The translations under genes were made by a program, and so were the position numbers. Under the pieces are notes generated by a model. The model was not told the origin of the DNA and ran no database searches. It was given only the letters and a program-made list of their open reading frames with translations. Positions 26,597-35,117 of a DNA stretch of 64,000 nucleotides are shown here, piece by piece (position 1 is the first letter of the stretch; each line of letters begins with the position of its first letter). The DNA comes from Anaerolineaceae bacterium (lineage in GTDB: Bacteria > Chloroflexota > Anaerolineae > Anaerolineales > Anaerolineaceae). The DNA lies in assembly GCA_030653365.1 (NCBI GenBank), contig JAURZL010000013.1, positions 278,473-342,472 on the forward strand, written 5' to 3'.

Positions 26597-27670
26597 TCAA
26601 TCATTTAATTGATAGGTGCTATATGTGCTTTTACAGGGAGATCCCCAGGCAGCATGCATTTGACGGTTGGTTAAGTCAATGACCATGGACATGATCGTTT
26701 TTTCACTATTAAGGACATTCTTGTCTATTCCATGATTACAAATCGAATCTGGATAATTAATGTGATCTTTTTGAATGGTCTGTAATGTTTTCACTGTATG
26801 TTTATCGGATTGTTTCAACAATCTTAATGCACGATAATAACGCACTCTAGCGCTGATCAATTCATCTGGTTCATCTTCTAATGATTTCATTAATGAGTCA
26901 AGATAAAAATTGGTGTGAACCAGAAAACCATCTTCTCCATAAATCATACCAAATTGTCGCGCGGAGACTTCTATGTTGTACATCTCCCCGCTATCGTGAA
27001 CGATTAAATGATTATAACCAGCAGCCCGTTGTGGAACCAGGATTCTATTGATCGCATCCGCGGGAGATGACGCAGCTAAAACAGCCCGGGAATAGACGAC
27101 ACGGGGAATTCCCATGCGACTGTCATTTGGATAAACAGAATCACAGCATTGAGAAATTCCATAAGCATTAAATCCAATATTTGGTAATAAACCTCCATAT
27201 GTCATCGCCAGAAATGGAGGTTCGTCTTCCGGTTTGGCATGGACTAAGAAAACATCCGATTCCTCTTCCGGTGTCCAGTCCTCATTATGAGCAATCAATA
27301 CATTCCCATTGGCTGTCATGCTCTGATTGACGGAAAACGAAGTACATTTTGTCAGGTGTAAGGCATCACTCGTCACTGCTTCCATTGCATTAACCACCCT
27401 GATCTCATCATAAGGGACATTTGCACCTTCGGCGATCCCTTTCATTTCGTCAACGTATTGAGGATAGCGTTCTTCAGCGAACGGAATATATTTTTTCGCC
27501 TGAATGATGGCACCTTCCCAGGTCAGTTGCAACTGATCGTATGCTTTTTGTATTAAGATTTTTGCATTTTCAACACCATGTTGAATCTGTGGACGCATAC
27601 TTTCGCCAATTTGACATCCAATTTCCATGTGTGAACCGGAAACATGAATGAGTGGTAATTTATCGGACAT
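26597..27670 (-). CDS. C45-family N-terminal-nucleophile acyltransferase/peptidase
   Basis: A 357-residue protein similar to the acyl-CoA:6-aminopenicillanate acyltransferase family. The probable self-processing site is Cys109 in LTKCTSFSV, followed by NVLIAHNEDW, where the Asn/Asp residues usual in this Ntn family appear. The ~108-residue N-terminal part is the expected propeptide/alpha subunit. Bacterial members cleave or transfer acyl amides, but individual substrates are mostly unknown. No signal peptide is visible. Confidence 0.78.
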   Translation of the reverse strand: MSDKLPLIHVSGSHMEIGCQIGESMRPQIQHGVENAKILIQKAYDQLQLTWEGAIIQAKKYIPFAEERYPQYVDEMKGIAEGANVPYDEIRVVNAMEAVTSDALHLTKCTSFSVNQSMTANGNVLIAHNEDWTPEEESDVFLVHAKPEDEPPFLAMTYGGLLPNIGFNAYGISQCCDSVYPNDSRMGIPRVVYSRAVLAASSPADAINRILVPQRAAGYNHLIVHDSGEMYNIEVSARQFGMIYGEDGFLVHTNFYLDSLMKSLEDEPDELISARVRYYRALRLLKQSDKHTVKTLQTIQKDHINYPDSICNHGIDKNVLNSEKTIMSMVIDLTNRQMHAAWGSPCKSTYSTYQLND

Positions 27671-27705
27671 AAAATCAACCTTTCTAAAAATCCCCCTGAA
27701 TTATG

Positions 27706-28341
27706 CTACTTTTCCTTTGGCATCGTCGAAAAAACGTAATCCCAAACAGGAGAACTGACACCGAACAATTTATTTGGATATTTATAGTGGTGTTGCATAT
27801 GCAGTTTTTTTAACTGCTTCCAGATGCCTTTGCGCATTGGAAAATGATGGGTTGCATAATGCATCAAATCGTAAATCATGTAACCTGTCAGAAAACCTGC
27901 AAATGTTGGATACATCCATTGACCTGCATTTAATAATAATTCAAATATTAAATAGAAAAGTCCAACAAAAACCAATGACAATGGAATACTTAATGCAGGT
28001 GGCATAACCAAACGTGTTTTTACCTTTGGTTGTGCATGATGAACCCCATGGAACAAAAACGCAATTCGTTCCTGCCAGGTATTGTTTGGTTTAAAATGGA
28101 AAACAAATCGATGCAATAGATATTCTGATGGAGTCCAGATAAAAAGACCCAAAAGAAAACCAACTACAAGGATCAGGAAACTGCTTTGCGGGTGCATTGA
28201 ACCATACCAGAGGGATGCAACCACTATGGGAGTCCAGATAACCAAAATGGCAACAGGACTGATGTGGGTGAAGAATTCCATGAAATTGGATCTAAATAAC
28301 CGGATGGGCTGTTCATCGTGATTTAATTCAACATAAGGCAT
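27706..28341 (-). CDS. Fatty-acid hydroxylase / sterol-desaturase superfamily protein
   Basis: A 211-residue integral membrane di-iron enzyme. The histidine boxes are visible: HRFVFH, HGVHH, HYATHH and HMQHH, interleaved with four hydrophobic segments. This set is that of the fatty-acid 2-hydroxylase-like subgroup. Such enzymes use O2, so its presence in an apparently anaerobic organism suggests either microaerobic lipid modification or a changed role. GGGAGAG lies just before the ATG. The gene follows tatC by 20 bases. Confidence 0.8.
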   Translation of the reverse strand: MPYVELNHDEQPIRLFRSNFMEFFTHISPVAILVIWTPIVVASLWYGSMHPQSSFLILVVGFLLGLFIWTPSEYLLHRFVFHFKPNNTWQERIAFLFHGVHHAQPKVKTRLVMPPALSIPLSLVFVGLFYLIFELLLNAGQWMYPTFAGFLTGYMIYDLMHYATHHFPMRKGIWKQLKKLHMQHHYKYPNKLFGVSSPVWDYVFSTMPKEK

Positions 28342-28361
28342 AATCTCTCCCTGGTTCGCAT

Positions 28362-29069
28362 TTACCGAATTGCAACAAAGGCAAACAAAACACTCAATAA
28401 ATATAATAAAAATAATGGCACCATGAGAATAGCCATATTAATTGGGTCGATGGTTGGGGTGATGGCAGCCGCCAAAATGGAGATAATGACGATAGCAATA
28501 CGCCATTGCTTAAGTAAAGTTTTAGGTGTTACCAATCGGAATTTCGCCAGAGCAAATACGACAATTGGTAATTCAAAACCAATACCAAGCCAAAAAATCA
28601 TACTTGTTGTGAATTTGATGTAACTTAATAATCGCGGAGTTGTGGGTACACCAAGAAAATTGATCAGGTAAGGGATTGCAACAGGAAGCATCACAAAATA
28701 CGCAAATGCTGCTCCTGAGACAAATAAAATTGTCGCGATTGGTATAGTGACAAAGATCCAACGTTTTTCGTTTTTTTCCAAACCCGGTGCCAGGAACATC
28801 AATATTTGTGTAAGGATCACTGGAAAAGCGAAGATAAATCCAGACAAGAGAGAAACACGCATAAAAACGCCGATATTCTCTGTGATTTCAATCGATTGTA
28901 GATTCTCGATTCCTCCGACTGGCACTGTAATAAAATCCAGCAGAAAGGGCACGATTGCAAAACTGACCAATGTCGTTACTGCTAATGCAATCACAGCGAT
29001 AAACAAACGTTTTCGCAGTTCGTTAACATGATCCCAGATTGACATTGTAATGGTTTTATCAGTGCTCAT
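28362..29069 (-). CDS. tatC: Twin-arginine translocase subunit TatC
   Basis: A 235-residue polytopic protein with six hydrophobic segments. The conserved N-terminal cytoplasmic HVNELRKRL (usual form HLxELRxRL) and the PFxFLxPGLEKNEKR-like LAPGLEKNEKRW segment identify it. It is the receptor for RR-signal peptides. The frame can also start at a TTG (29078); the ATG at 29069 is preferred. It is third in a tatA-tatB-tatC operon. Tat substrates (the Fe-S protein and RdhA-like protein) are encoded about 5-10 kb away in this window. Confidence 0.93.
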   Translation of the reverse strand: MSTDKTITMSIWDHVNELRKRLFIAVIALAVTTLVSFAIVPFLLDFITVPVGGIENLQSIEITENIGVFMRVSLLSGFIFAFPVILTQILMFLAPGLEKNEKRWIFVTIPIATILFVSGAAFAYFVMLPVAIPYLINFLGVPTTPRLLSYIKFTTSMIFWLGIGFELPIVVFALAKFRLVTPKTLLKQWRIAIVIISILAAAITPTIDPINMAILMVPLFLLYLLSVLFAFVAIR

Positions 29070-29098
29070 AGTATCCAAGAACTTAATTCTTTTTGAAT

Positions 29099-29563
29099 TT
29101 AATCGATTTTTTCTTCTTTAGTTTTTTCTTCGTTTACTTGAACTTCGTCAGCAACGTGGTTGACACCAACACTTTCTGATGAGACCTTTTGTGAAGGTTC
29201 TTCTTCGGAGAAATTTTCAGTTTCTGTGTTTTTAACTACAGATACCGGTTCCTTCTTGATTTCACTTGATTTGGTCAAATCGTAAGGAACAGAAATATTC
29301 CCCACATCCCTGATCGAATCAGTAGCTGTTTTGATCCCCTTCATATCTTCTTCAATGCCTGCTTCCCGAATCAGACGTGTAGGAATTTCACGAATTTCAC
29401 GGGATGTATCCATGACTGTTGCCCAGAGAGGGGATTTTACAATTTTCCGAAGTGTGATACCCATTTTCTTTGCGCTAATTACCATGTTTTTTGGTCCTAA
29501 AACTAAAACCATGATAATTAAAATGAAAATAAGTTCCATCGGGCCAATGCCGAAAAAGCTCAT
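29099..29563 (-). CDS. tatB: Sec-independent translocase protein TatB-like
   Basis: A 154-residue protein with a single N-terminal membrane helix (MSFFGIGPMELIFILIIM), the G-P hinge and then an amphipathic helix (SAKKMGITLRKIV). A long acidic, low-complexity tail (about 95-154) completes the TatB type. The Glu in GPMELI is the conserved membrane residue of TatB. It works with TatC in signal-peptide recognition. It lies between tatA and tatC. Confidence 0.85.
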   Translation of the reverse strand: MSFFGIGPMELIFILIIMVLVLGPKNMVISAKKMGITLRKIVKSPLWATVMDTSREIREIPTRLIREAGIEEDMKGIKTATDSIRDVGNISVPYDLTKSSEIKKEPVSVVKNTETENFSEEEPSQKVSSESVGVNHVADEVQVNEEKTKEEKID

Positions 29564-29601
29564 AGAAAAATTACCTGTGTCTACTGTTTATGGGGTTGAG
29601 A

Positions 29602-29763
29602 TTATTCTTCGTCTTCGTTTTCTTTTTTATCACCAGTCAAACCATCTTTGAAGGAACGGATTCCGCTACCAAGTTCACCAGCAATCTTACTGATGCGGCC
29701 AACACCAAAGAGCAGCAAGATGATAACCAGAATGATGATTAATTCAGTTGGTCCGAAACGCAT
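29602..29763 (-). CDS. tatA: Sec-independent translocase protein TatA
   Basis: A 53-residue protein. It begins MRFGPTELIIILVI, a single membrane helix, followed by the F-G hinge (LLLFGVGRI) and a short amphipathic helix (SKIAGELGSGIRSFKDG) with an acidic tail (KKENEDEE). This is the pore-forming TatA pattern, at the short end of the family's size. AAAGGAG lies seven bases before the ATG. It is the first gene of tatABC. Confidence 0.92.
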   Translation of the reverse strand: MRFGPTELIIILVIILLLFGVGRISKIAGELGSGIRSFKDGLTGDKKENEDEE

Positions 29764-29793
29764 AGTTTACTCCTTTTGTAAATTTGTAGGTGA

Positions 29794-29802
29794 ATTATAG
29801 CA
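29794..29802 (-). promoter_or_regulatory. Extended -10 promoter of the tatABC operon
   Basis: On minus, TGC-TATAAT, a perfect -10 with the TGn extension, lies about 30 bases before the tatA ATG. The -35 region is poor, as is usual for extended -10 promoters. Confidence 0.6.
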
Positions 29803-29869
29803 TGCTTTGATTACGTTTAATTATTGACTAATGTTATATTAATCCAAAAAAATCATAAAAGAGAAATAT

Positions 29870-30931
29870 TTAGTCAAGTAAAGGTGGGTCTCCATTTTTT
29901 TCAATGAAAATGGACTGAGTGGGGTATGCGAATTCAATTCCATGTTTTATAAAATCATCAAAAATTCTTAAGAGGATATTTTGTTTTTGATCCATAAAAA
30001 GGGAAAAATCTGAACTTTCCACCCAATATACCATTTCAAAATTTATCGAAAAATCCCCAAACCCTGACAAATGAATTCTGTCCAGGGTAAGTCCTTCAAG
30101 TTCGATGAAGATTGATCGGATTATTTCTGGAATTTGCCGTAGCTGTTCTGGAGTTGTTTGATAAAGGACACCTAATGTGAGTAAATTCCTTCGTCTTTCT
30201 AAGCGTTTAAAGTTTTGAATCCTGGAATTCAGTAAATCTGAATTTGAAAAGATCAACTGTTCGCCAGAAATACTGCGTAATCTGGTGCTTTTCAGCCCGA
30301 TTTTTTCAACAGTTCCCATAAAACTGTCCACTTGGATCAAATCATTAATTACAAATGGTTTATCTAATGATATGGATAATGATGCAAATAAATCCCCTAA
30401 TATGTTTTGTAATGCCAGCCCAATAGCAATTCCGCCGATACCTAAACTGGTGATGAGGGCAGTTATTTCAATACCGGGAATATTATCAACAACTAGAATA
30501 AAAATAATGCTCCATAAAACAATTCTCAATACGGTTTTCAAAGCGCTTAATGTTGATTTATCATCCCCGTTTGCATCCTTCGTATTTCGTAAATTAATAA
30601 ACTCAATCAATAAATAATTAAGCCAAATTCCTGACTGTACCCAAAACGTAATCATGAAGATTGTTCTGAGATAAAGACCTGGTAATTCTTCAAGATTTAT
30701 CCAGATGGATGCAATATACAGACTTAGTGCGATCAGAAAGAAACCCCTGGTTTGTTTCAAAAATGTTATAAGTAATGGGTCAGAAACTTGTTTTATCTTT
30801 TCTCGCAGTTTTTCGATATTCTTAATTAGTATGTTTATTATTAATTTCAAAAAGAAAAAACTAAAAACGAAAGTCGATAACCCAAGCAACCAGGATGTAA
30901 GTGAGTTGCCCCATATTACGTAATTCAGCAT
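29870..30931 (-). CDS. MscS-family mechanosensitive ion channel
   Basis: A 353-residue protein with four hydrophobic segments before the MscS core. The pore-lining helix appears as ALITSLGIGGIAIGLALQNILGDLFASLSI with the Ala/Gly ridge, followed by the beta domain DKPFVINDLIQVDSFMGTVEKIGLKSTRL. It should protect against hypo-osmotic shock. GGAG lies six bases before the ATG. It is transcribed in the same direction as tatABC, 106 bases upstream of tatA. Confidence 0.92.
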   Translation of the reverse strand: MLNYVIWGNSLTSWLLGLSTFVFSFFFLKLIINILIKNIEKLREKIKQVSDPLLITFLKQTRGFFLIALSLYIASIWINLEELPGLYLRTIFMITFWVQSGIWLNYLLIEFINLRNTKDANGDDKSTLSALKTVLRIVLWSIIFILVVDNIPGIEITALITSLGIGGIAIGLALQNILGDLFASLSISLDKPFVINDLIQVDSFMGTVEKIGLKSTRLRSISGEQLIFSNSDLLNSRIQNFKRLERRRNLLTLGVLYQTTPEQLRQIPEIIRSIFIELEGLTLDRIHLSGFGDFSINFEMVYWVESSDFSLFMDQKQNILLRIFDDFIKHGIEFAYPTQSIFIEKNGDPPLLD

Positions 30932-31465
30932 TCTTTTCTCCGTAAAAAAGTTTATCTTATTCTAGCATAGCTAGAAAATGATAAGTTTTCGTTTAAAAAG
31001 GAAAACATTCAACAATAAAACAATCAATGGCATCATTCCAAAATAATTCTTTTTTAATTCTTGCCTTCTGATCGAAATGTATGCTAGTATTAAGAATCAG
31101 AAAAAAATTAAGCATGGTTCATGTAATCAAGGTAATCGCAAGTTAAATAACATTTCACCTTTTGTTTACAACATCGTATAAATGAAATTTAAAATAAGTC
31201 ACTTGCACCAACCTGGTTGAGCATTGTACTGGTTTCTTAAAAACCTAAAGCGGTTTTATTGGGAATGAGAATGTTGAAGAAATTGATTAATATCCTACAA
31301 ACAAAATATGTCTTAATAATGAATTAATTGAAAAACCTTGATGACATCATTTTTATCAATTTATTTCCTTCTTAGAATGATGATTGTCGAAGGATAATTC
31401 ATTTTTTCAAGATTTCTATTTGGAAAGCATTTTCTCGAAAGGATTTCAGAGGATTGTCGATAGTT
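30932..31465. promoter_or_regulatory. Divergent 534-base gap with a sensor-kinase promoter and long leader
   Basis: On plus, TTGCCT (31061-31066), an 18-base spacer and TGC-TAGTAT (31082-31090) make a plausible promoter for the histidine kinase. It would leave a 5' leader of about 370 bases. That leader is AT-rich. I see no riboswitch, hairpin terminator or credible small gene in it. The near-palindrome TGATGACATCA at about 31341 could be an operator. Confidence 0.4.
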
Positions 31466-33205
31466 ATGAAAAAAAATTTCATTAACCACTTTCCTTTATA
31501 TAAATGTGATGAATACACACAGGGGACACATCTATCAAGCTCTGCAGATAGTTTTTCCAGATTAGCGATTCTCAATGAAGTCGGTCTGGCAGTGACGCAA
31601 TTGCTGGATCTTCAGGAAATTTTAAACTTCACAGTGGATATTCTTGTTAATAAACTGGGTATTGCTGAATGCATGATCTATCTATGGAATGAAGATGAAG
31701 ATCGTTACCAGATAAAACATTTTTATGGAATTTCTGATGGATTGACCCAAAAAATTGAAGAACGCAGGCTTTCGGGATTTGATCTGGTACAGAAAATTGC
31801 TGATAATTGTAAAGCGATTTTTATTTCAAAGCTGGGGGATGATCACCGATTTGAAATCGTTATTCGTGAGAAATATTTTGATTATAGTTATATTGGTTTC
31901 CCATTAATTTCAAGAAAAATGGTTATAGGCGTGATTGAATTGATTTCACCAGCGGTTGAAAATCGTGATGAAGATGATCTTTCATTTTTTAAGACTCTTG
32001 GCCGCTCGATCGGTATAGCGATTGATAATGCATTATTAGTCAACCAAATTCAGAAACAAAAAAACGAAGCCATTTCTTTATTTCACTTAAGTACAAAAAT
32101 TTCGTCTTCATTAATTCTCAAAGAAGTGCTCGAGGCTGTAGCAGAGGCAGCAAAAACCCTCTTAAACACGGACATTGGCTTGGTAGGGCTTCATCAGGAG
32201 TCCTGTGAGGATGTAAAGATTTGGTCAGGATATGGAGAGAATGCGAGTAAATTTGAAGGATTGCTCATAAAGATTGATGAGAATAGTCCGGGAAGAAGTT
32301 TGGTTGATGGGAATGTATTTATTGGACATTTGGATCAGTGCGATGATCCACACCTTCACTCCATCAATACATTGGAGCTTGATCAGATTTCTTCTTATCT
32401 GGCAGTTCCGCTGCACCTTGGAACCATATTTGTAGGTGTTATCGAAGTGATGAATCAGAAACCCAGGGAATTCAGAAATAGCGATATCCAGCTGATAAAG
32501 CAACTGGGATACCAAATTATCGTGTCAATAGAAAATGCACGCTTACATCAACAACTTCGCTATGGAGCTACCCTGGAGGAACAGAATAGATTGGCACGTG
32601 AATTACATGATCATCTCGCTCAGGCAATGGGTTATATAAAAATTAAAGCAATCATGACCAACGAATTACTGACAAAAAAAGATTTTTCCAAAGCGCAGGA
32701 GCATTTGAAGGAACTGATAAATACAACAAGTGTCTTATACACTGATATACGCGAAGCTATCTTTAATCTCCGCAATACGGACTCAGATAAAGGGAATTTC
32801 CTGGTGGTACTCCAGAGTTACTTAACTGAATATGAACAAAATTATGGACTTGACATCCGATTGAATATTGATGACAAGACCACGATTGAATTTTCATCGG
32901 AAGTTGCAAACCAGTTGCTCAGGATTATACAAGAGGCACTTTCTAATGTCCGGCGGCATGCCTGTGCCCAACGGGTTTGGATTAAATGCTGGCAGGATGG
33001 TGGTGAGATCAATATCAGCATAGAAGATGACGGAACTGGTTTTAATCCTGCTGGCATAATGGAAGGTGAAGGATCAAAACAAAGGTATGGCTTGCAAATC
33101 ATGCAGGAACGGGTTAACTATATAAAGGGTAAATTCAGCATTGATTCGCAACCTGGTCAGGGAACGCGTGTTTTGATTCAAGTACCTTCTATTTATATTG
33201 ATTAA
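31466..33205 (+). CDS. GAF-domain sensor histidine kinase, NarL/NreB type
   Basis: A 579-residue cytoplasmic kinase without membrane segments. Two GAF domains (about 30-190 and 205-365) precede a HisKA_3 dimerisation domain with the phospho-acceptor His381 in ARELHDHLAQA, and an HATPase_c domain with N box (ALSNVRRHA), DDGTGF (G1) and GLQIMQERV/GQGTRV. GAF domains bind small ligands or a redox cofactor. The frame also opens at TTG 31454, but AGAGGA touches that codon, so the ATG at 31466 is preferred. It is coupled to the response regulator, ten bases downstream. It lies directly upstream of the redox cluster and may control it. Confidence 0.85.
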   Translation: MKKNFINHFPLYKCDEYTQGTHLSSSADSFSRLAILNEVGLAVTQLLDLQEILNFTVDILVNKLGIAECMIYLWNEDEDRYQIKHFYGISDGLTQKIEERRLSGFDLVQKIADNCKAIFISKLGDDHRFEIVIREKYFDYSYIGFPLISRKMVIGVIELISPAVENRDEDDLSFFKTLGRSIGIAIDNALLVNQIQKQKNEAISLFHLSTKISSSLILKEVLEAVAEAAKTLLNTDIGLVGLHQESCEDVKIWSGYGENASKFEGLLIKIDENSPGRSLVDGNVFIGHLDQCDDPHLHSINTLELDQISSYLAVPLHLGTIFVGVIEVMNQKPREFRNSDIQLIKQLGYQIIVSIENARLHQQLRYGATLEEQNRLARELHDHLAQAMGYIKIKAIMTNELLTKKDFSKAQEHLKELINTTSVLYTDIREAIFNLRNTDSDKGNFLVVLQSYLTEYEQNYGLDIRLNIDDKTTIEFSSEVANQLLRIIQEALSNVRRHACAQRVWIKCWQDGGEINISIEDDGTGFNPAGIMEGEGSKQRYGLQIMQERVNYIKGKFSIDSQPGQGTRVLIQVPSIYID

Positions 33206-33215
33206 GAGGAAAAAA

Positions 33216-33881
33216 ATGTTACGAATACTGCTTGTGGATGACCATGTATTGTTTCGAAAGGGATTGGCTTCTTTATTGGCATCACAACCAAATATTCAGA
33301 TTATTGGAGAAGCTAATAATGGAATTGAAGCTATTCAAGCAGCCAAAGAATTAAAACCAGACTTAATCATGATGGACATTAATATGCCTGAATGCGATGG
33401 TTTACAGGCAACAAAAATAATTAAGCAAAGTATGCCACAGGTAAAAATTGTCATGTTGACTGCATCGGACAATGATCAATATTTATTTGATGCAATAAAA
33501 ATAGGGGCACAAGGTTATTTATTAAAAGATTTGGAACTTCAACAACTATTAGATCTTCTTGAATTAATCTCCAAAGGGGAAGCCATTCTTTCGAGTACCA
33601 TGGCAACCAAAATTTTTAAGGAATTTTCCCGCACGAGCGAAAACGGAAAACATGGTGAAAATCACGAAGAGGAATTAACGGACCGTGAAGTAACCATTTT
33701 AAAATATGTCGCCCAGGGATTGATGAATAAAGAAATAGCTGAAACGTTAGATATCTCTGAGAATACAGTCAAAATTCATATACGCAATATCCTTGAAAAA
33801 TTGCATCTTAAGAATCGAATCCAGGCTGCTGTTTATGCTGTTCGGCAAGGGATTGCTGATACTGATTCTGACCATTCATAA
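33216..33881 (+). CDS. NarL/LuxR-family response regulator
   Basis: A 221-residue two-domain regulator. The receiver domain has the acidic pair DD (8-9), the phosphorylation site Asp54 (LIMMDINMP), the T/S in MLTASD and the Lys in LLKD. The C-terminal LuxR-type HTH (about 150-212) shows LTDREVTILKYVAQGLMNKEIAETL...TVKIHIRNILEKL. The start is the ATG after AAGAGGA, not the upstream TTG. The cognate kinase precedes it. A perfect 11-base inverted repeat lies 41 bases after its stop and may be a binding site or transcript end. Confidence 0.92.
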   Translation: MLRILLVDDHVLFRKGLASLLASQPNIQIIGEANNGIEAIQAAKELKPDLIMMDINMPECDGLQATKIIKQSMPQVKIVMLTASDNDQYLFDAIKIGAQGYLLKDLELQQLLDLLELISKGEAILSSTMATKIFKEFSRTSENGKHGENHEEELTDREVTILKYVAQGLMNKEIAETLDISENTVKIHIRNILEKLHLKNRIQAAVYAVRQGIADTDSDHS

Positions 33882-34283
33882 AAATCTTCTTAGAATTCTC
33901 AGAAAGATATACTGAATTTATTCTTTATATAGCCCATCTGAGCTATATAAAGATCATCCTTTCGGTAAGAAAAATTACTCATGCTAGTATTATTTTTTAG
34001 GTTTTCCTGTGCTATTCTAGTATCAGCAGTTCTGTAGTTTTTCAGTTTTTTAAAACCTGAAAAAAATCCTAATTTGAACAACAATAAATTAATGCGCGAC
34101 AGCTTCAATGATCATTTCCCAATCCTGGAAACATTCTGAAAAAACAGAATGATTTTGTGTTTCTAGTTATGGCTGCCGCACGAAAGGAGAGGTTTAATAA
34201 GAAATCCCACACTTGTATATCCAAAGGATCTTTGTTGTTATTAAGCAAGCCCAATATTATTTATTCTAGAGGAGGCAATAATT
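33882..34283. promoter_or_regulatory. Regulatory gap before the redox cluster
   Basis: About 400 bases. It holds a perfect inverted repeat (33923-33952), two -10-like boxes TGC-TAGTAT (33982-33990) and TAGTAT (34018-34023), and a 7-bp hairpin CATTCTG/CAGAATG with an A6 loop (34132-34151). A strong Shine-Dalgarno (AGAGGAGG) precedes the Fe-S gene. The first box shares the 12-mer ATGCTAGTATTA with the kinase promoter region. No clear -35 is seen at either, which fits an activator-dependent promoter. Confidence 0.45.
33923..33952. repeat. Perfect inverted repeat, 11-base arms, 8-base loop
   Basis: CTTTATATAGC and GCTATATAAAG flank CCATCTGA. There is no U-run after it on either strand, so it is not a textbook terminator. 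It could be an operator for a NarL-type regulator or an RNA 3' end structure. Confidence 0.6.
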
Positions 34284-35117
34284 ATGGCAGAAGTAAAACG
34301 AAGAGATGAAGCTCCAAAACCAACCAAAGAACCCGAAGTTGAAAAACCCTCCGGGGGAGTATCTCGACGGGATTTCCTCATTGGTTCTGGTGCAGGCGTC
34401 GCTGGTCTCGTTATTGGAGGAGTTGTAGGTAATCGTGTTATCGGACAACCCGCCGCTACTGGTAGTGCTCCCGTTGCACCAGTTGCTGAAGCACCTGCAG
34501 CTGGTGAAGCATCTACTTATTTAGCCGGATATAACCTTATTTTTGATGCTGTACAATGTACCGGTTGTAACAATTGTGTCGTAGCCTGTGCAGAGAAATA
34601 TGCAACCTACCTTCACCCGGAAGAGACTGCAAATGTCATGAACATGGAATTTGCACGAATTCGAACCATGCGTTTCCAGTATATTGATGTTATGAATTTT
34701 TGTGGGTACTGTACCCTATTTGAGTGGGCGGAAGGCTCAGCCGAATATCCATGCGCAGCAGTATGCCCTGAGGATGCGATTATAACCGTGCCCGAAGGTG
34801 AAGGCGTTGAAGGATATTATGGTATGGGGTACAAATGGATTGACCAAGAAAAATGTCTTGGAATCGATGCCTGCTGGCGTTGTGCAGAGATCTGTGAAGA
34901 TCAGTTTGCCAGTGGCATTTCGTTTGATCCAGTTAATAGAAAAGCCCAGGTTTGTAGCCGCTGTGGTGGAGATCCGGAATGTGTGAAAGCCTGCCCTGAA
35001 TTTGGGGCTCTCAAATGGGTGCCAGCAGCTCGTAATGGCCGGTTTCATGCTTTCATCCCTTCTGACCACGCTGAGCTACTATACCGAAAAATCTACAACC
35101 ATGTGAGGGAACTATAA
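34284..35117 (+). CDS. Tat-exported four-cluster ferredoxin, DmsB/YdhY/AorA-like
   Basis: A 277-residue protein. Residues 27-34 (SRRDFLIG) followed by a hydrophobic Gly/Ala/Val run form a Tat signal, then an Ala/Pro-rich linker. Sixteen cysteines in four groups (92/95/98/102, 140/143/157/161, 191/197/200/204, 224/227/233/237) indicate four [4Fe-4S] clusters in the order usual for electron-transfer subunits of molybdo- and tungsto-enzymes. Its stop overlaps the start of the AOR gene (TAATG), so the two form one enzyme. Known AOR partners of this type (YdhY, AorA, BamC) do not, as far as I know, routinely carry Tat signals. It would bring the enzyme outside the cytoplasm. Confidence 0.82.
   Translation: MAEVKRRDEAPKPTKEPEVEKPSGGVSRRDFLIGSGAGVAGLVIGGVVGNRVIGQPAATGSAPVAPVAEAPAAGEASTYLAGYNLIFDAVQCTGCNNCVVACAEKYATYLHPEETANVMNMEFARIRTMRFQYIDVMNFCGYCTLFEWAEGSAEYPCAAVCPEDAIITVPEGEGVEGYYGMGYKWIDQEKCLGIDACWRCAEICEDQFASGISFDPVNRKAQVCSRCGGDPECVKACPEFGALKWVPAARNGRFHAFIPSDHAELLYRKIYNHVREL

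Noticed and set aside
30932..31465. A ten-codon frame starting at about 31114 as leader peptide of the kinase gene
   Set aside because: It has no Shine-Dalgarno and no hairpin follows it.
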